NCBI RefSeq assembly: GCF_002750975.1 | Contig: NZ_PEJS01000001.1 | Span: forward strand, 3,534,001-3,598,000 | Length of the DNA: 64,000 nt | Reading direction: 5' to 3' | Source: Stenotrophomonas indicatrix | GTDB taxonomy: Bacteria; Pseudomonadota; Gammaproteobacteria; Xanthomonadales; Xanthomonadaceae | Part shown: positions 61,733 to 64,000 of the stretch, piece after piece | Position numbering within the stretch: the first letter of the stretch is position 1 | Layout: each line of letters opens with the position of its first letter | Program-made: the position numbers and the translations under genes | Notes under the pieces: generated by a model | Databases searched by the model: none | What the model was told of the DNA's origin: nothing | What the model saw: only the letters and a program-made list of their open reading frames with translations

Positions 61733-62626
61733 CTATTCGGCGACGCGGTCGCGGATCCACTCCGCACGGGGCAGGACCTCGATGCTGCCCGCGGCGTACT
61801 GCTGCAGCACGTCCTCCGGACCGAAACGTGGCTGCCAGCCCAGCGCTGCACGCATCCGGCTGCTGTCATAGACCCGATCGATGCTGAGCGGCAGTGGCCA
61901 GCCACGGCGCTCGAACTCGGCAAGCAGCTGCGGTGCGCGGCGCGCCAGCACCTGGCGCGGATCGGCCGCCAGCTGCAGGCAGTCCTCGCGCCGGAAGGGC
62001 GTCGGTGCACAGGCGAGGTAACGCTGGAAGGCGGCGCCGTCATCGTGCAGCAGCGCGGCATGCGCGCTGGCCACATCGCGCGCGTCGATCCCACGGTGCA
62101 GGCGGAACATCGCCATGCGGTCAGGCGGCTCGGGGAAGCAACGTGCCATCCGCAGCACGCGCACGGTGAACGTTGCGCTGGCCGCCGCTTCGGCAGCCGC
62201 CTCAGCCTGCAGCTTGGTGCGGTGGTAGATCGTGCGCGGCAGCGGCTCGGTGTCCTCGTCGATCCAACGGCAGCCGCCGGACACCACGGCATGGCCGTAC
62301 AACGCCGTGGTACTGGTCAGCACGAAGCGCTGCACGCCGGCCTCGCGCGCCAGCTGCAGCAGGTTCGCGGTGGCCTCCACGTTGATCTGCTGGAACACCG
62401 CGTCAGGTACCAGGCCCACGTGCGGGGCGTGCAGGGCCGCGGTATGGATCACCGCGTCGACCCCCTGCACGGCACGTTCCAGCGCCCGGCGATCGGTGAC
62501 ATCGGCAATGACGCGCGTGGTGGCGAACGGACTGCGATCCAGCCCCACCACCTCATTGGCAGCGGCCAGCGCACCGAAGATCGCCCGCCCTATCCGCCCG
62601 GAACTTCCGGTCAACAGAATCTTCAT
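61733..62626 (-). CDS. NAD-dependent epimerase/dehydratase (extended SDR)
   Basis: 297 residues. The N-terminal TGSSGRIGRAIF (TGxxGxxG) and catalytic YHRTKLQ (YxxxK) with an upstream serine-rich strand (VLTSTTALYG) are visible. It binds a nucleotide sugar or a similar substrate; the specificity is unknown. The start MKILLTGSSG at 62626 gives the standard Rossmann N-terminus. It stands alone. Confidence 0.85.
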   Translation of the reverse strand: MKILLTGSSGRIGRAIFGALAAANEVVGLDRSPFATTRVIADVTDRRALERAVQGVDAVIHTAALHAPHVGLVPDAVFQQINVEATANLLQLAREAGVQRFVLTSTTALYGHAVVSGGCRWIDEDTEPLPRTIYHRTKLQAEAAAEAAASATFTVRVLRMARCFPEPPDRMAMFRLHRGIDARDVASAHAALLHDDGAAFQRYLACAPTPFRREDCLQLAADPRQVLARRAPQLLAEFERRGWPLPLSIDRVYDSSRMRAALGWQPRFGPEDVLQQYAAGSIEVLPRAEWIRDRVAE

Positions 62627-62955
62627 TGAATCCATTCACTCGACAGCGCCCGGGACCTACCGGGATGGCTTGATTCTAGGCATGCACGATGGCGTCGGCG
62701 ATAGCAGACGATGACATTCTGCATGCCATCCACCTCCGGCCGACGGCTCGGACTCTCCCTTGCCAGGGCGCCACGGGTAACTGCCGTGACGACCGGTTGC
62801 AGATCCCGGCACTTCCTGCACGGTAACCGGTTGTCAAACGCGTGCGCAGGCCATGTGAGCCTCGTACAGCCCACTTCGACCTGTCTTTAGCCTGCACTGT
62901 GCAACATGGGACCGTCACTGATGGCAGCGCCCCATGTTCACACCGGAGACCGGTA
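62627..62955. other. Non-coding gap
   Basis: 329 bases between the divergent epimerase and KGG genes with no supported ORF, SMAG copy or clear hairpin. It should hold both promoters; I cannot point to convincing elements. Confidence 0.5.
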
Positions 62956-63246
62956 ATGACCAACTCACGCAATGGCAACAGCAATCGTGGCTTTGCCTCG
63001 ATGGACGAAGACAAACAGCGCGCGATCGCGGCCAAAGGGGGACGTGCCGCCCACGCATCCGGCAATGCGCACCAGTTCAGCCCGGCCGAGGCCCGGGTGG
63101 CGGGCCGGAAAGGCGGTGAAGCGATCAGCCAGGACCGCCAACACATGGCCACGATCGGCCGTGAAGGCGGCCATGCGCGGCACGCCAGCAGCCGCCAGCA
63201 ACAGCAGGACATGCCCGACAAACCTGACAGCGGTCAACAACGTTGA
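62956..63246 (+). CDS. KGG-repeat stress protein (YciG-like)
   Basis: 96 residues, very hydrophilic, no signal peptide. Three KGG-like repeats: GFASMDEDKQRAIAAKGG, ARVAGRKGGEAIS and MATIGREGGHARH. YciG and GsiB-type proteins are general-stress or desiccation-associated. GGAG precedes the ATG. The C-terminus is Gln- and Lys/Asp-rich (QQQQDMPDKPDS). Confidence 0.85.
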   Translation: MTNSRNGNSNRGFASMDEDKQRAIAAKGGRAAHASGNAHQFSPAEARVAGRKGGEAISQDRQHMATIGREGGHARHASSRQQQQDMPDKPDSGQQR

Positions 63247-63343
63247 CGTGTTGCGGTCACTGCGCCGCGTACCGGCGGTGCGGCCGACGTCGATCAGCAC
63301 TGCCAGCACAGTGGAAGGCACCGCTGAGCCGGAGGCGCGCCGG

Positions 63344-63694
63344 CTAGGTGTGGGCGAGGATGTTCAACAGGCGCCCGAACGGGTCGCGCACGTAGAAGCG
63401 ACGTACACCCCATGGCTCTTCGGCTGGGCCATATTCAAGCGCGATGTCCGCGTGTCGCAGGCGTTCGAGCACGGCGTCCAGATCATCCACCTCGATCGAA
63501 AGATCCGGCACCGGCGTACCCGATCCGCCTTCGCTGGCAACGCTGAGCTGTGCCAGCGCAGCGCCCTGCCCACCGTAGGTGACGATCCAGCCGTGGTCCA
63601 TCACGATGTCCATGCCGAGGATGTCGCCGTAGAACGCGGCCGCCTGCGCAGGATCGGCGCTGGCGATGTTGGCGACGACACGTTTGACGGCCAT
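63344..63694 (-). CDS. VOC family protein
   Basis: 116 residues, a glyoxalase/bleomycin-resistance fold: MAVKRVVANIASADPAQAAA, FYGDILGMD, EVDDLDAVLERL and FYVRDPFGRLLNIL. The first metal-ligand position has no His, so it may not be an enzyme. The start at 63694 gives the complete first strand; the longer frame is rejected. Confidence 0.8.
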   Translation of the reverse strand: MAVKRVVANIASADPAQAAAFYGDILGMDIVMDHGWIVTYGGQGAALAQLSVASEGGSGTPVPDLSIEVDDLDAVLERLRHADIALEYGPAEEPWGVRRFYVRDPFGRLLNILAHT

Positions 63695-63746
63695 GTTGCG
63701 GCTCCAGACGATCAGGACCGCGGACTTCGTGCCTGCGGCCAGGTGG

Positions 63747-63774
63747 AAAAGGGGCCCCTGGATCGGGCCCCCCA
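63747..63774 (-). terminator. Putative terminator of the small Cys-rich protein gene
   Basis: On the minus strand GGGGCCC pairs with GGGCCCC, followed by TTTTCC. Confidence 0.65.
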
Positions 63775-63794
63775 TTGCGAACGGTATGCAGGCC

Positions 63795-63995
63795 TCAGAC
63801 GGCGCCGCACCTGTCCATGACACAGCGATCGTATTCGAACTGGCACTCCATGGCATCGCCGCCGCTGGAAACGCAGGCCTGGTAGGCCTTCCAGCACGGG
63901 AAGTCGCACGGCTGGACCGGACCGGCCACCGCCACCGAACCGGTACACGCAAGTGCAAACACTGCAGCAACGATCACTTTCCTGATGGTTCGCAT
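63795..63995 (-). CDS. Small secreted cysteine-rich protein, 66 residues
   Basis: A signal peptide (about 1-24, ending SVAVAG) is followed by a roughly 42-residue mature part with six cysteines: CDFPC, then single Cys in YQACVSS, MECQF, YDRC and MDRC. Six cysteines could give three disulfides in the periplasm or medium. No named family is recognised. Its upstream region falls outside the window. Its own terminator-like hairpin lies at 63747. Confidence 0.7.
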   Translation of the reverse strand: MRTIRKVIVAAVFALACTGSVAVAGPVQPCDFPCWKAYQACVSSGGDAMECQFEYDRCVMDRCGAV

Positions 63996-64000
63996 CGATA

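Overview
The window reads as an ordinary, GC-rich core-chromosome segment of a Stenotrophomonas species (maltophilia group, Xanthomonadaceae). This is inferred from the many short GTAG-type palindromes (SMAG repeats, the REP family of S. maltophilia), the codon and GC bias, and xanthomonad-style gene content: a YajQ c-di-GMP effector, lipoyl-domain-bearing Lpd, a split metNI/metQ, AlgZ/AlgR beside hemC, and OpgH. I found no rRNA or tRNA gene, integrase, transposase, phage gene or CRISPR array.

Layout. 1-4153: end of a lipocalin gene, metNI methionine importer, EamA exporter, yajQ. 4192-8310: a XylC/XylB-like aromatic aldehyde and alcohol dehydrogenase pair with an AcoR-like regulator that lacks the AAA+ domain. 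8506-15638: housekeeping and detoxification genes (DUF1415, SDR, oligopeptidase A, cysteine desulfhydrase-like enzyme, glyoxalase I, VOC protein, CBS protein). 16081-17919: glmS. 18134-25949: a coherent locus encoding HlyD adaptor, ABC ATPase, two MacB-type permeases, PDZ protein, NtrC-type response regulator and histidine kinase, with a sigma-54 promoter and palindromic upstream sites in front. 26418-36026: GNAT, glmU, GtrA protein and the complete atpIBEFHAGDC operon. 36490-42923: outer-membrane barrel, lpd-aceF, a UDG-superfamily glycosylase, ompW. 43044-46091: glpD-glpK. 46160-50548: metQ, WYL regulator, lipoprotein, DUF481 porin-like protein, hemC. 51120-58072: algR-algZ, esterase, opgH, Fur-box TonB receptor. 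58130-63995: a 56-residue ORF, DUF2628, chemoreceptor, epimerase, KGG stress protein, VOC protein and a small Cys-rich secreted protein.

The genes mostly serve envelope and energy metabolism. GlmS and GlmU feed UDP-GlcNAc; the ATP synthase operon is complete; PDH E2 and E3 are paired without E1; MetNI and its likely binding protein MetQ lie about 44 kb apart.

The most unusual signal is in the non-coding DNA. Several intergenic gaps carry long hairpins with perfect or near-perfect 25-32 bp arms that are unrelated between copies, closed around loops of fixed length. Family A (three copies, 52-nt loop) and family B (two copies, 42-nt loop) both contain an inner hairpin whose bases change in a compensatory way between copies. 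This indicates selection on folded RNA or single-stranded DNA rather than on primary sequence. Family A copies are followed by a GTTGCY hexanucleotide run. A third, about 430-bp nested inverted repeat and a GGGGTC(A/G)GA-type palindrome family are also present. The second notable item is the sigma-54-linked exporter and two-component locus, which looks like a self-contained envelope-stress or antimicrobial-response module with an intramembrane-type sensor kinase.
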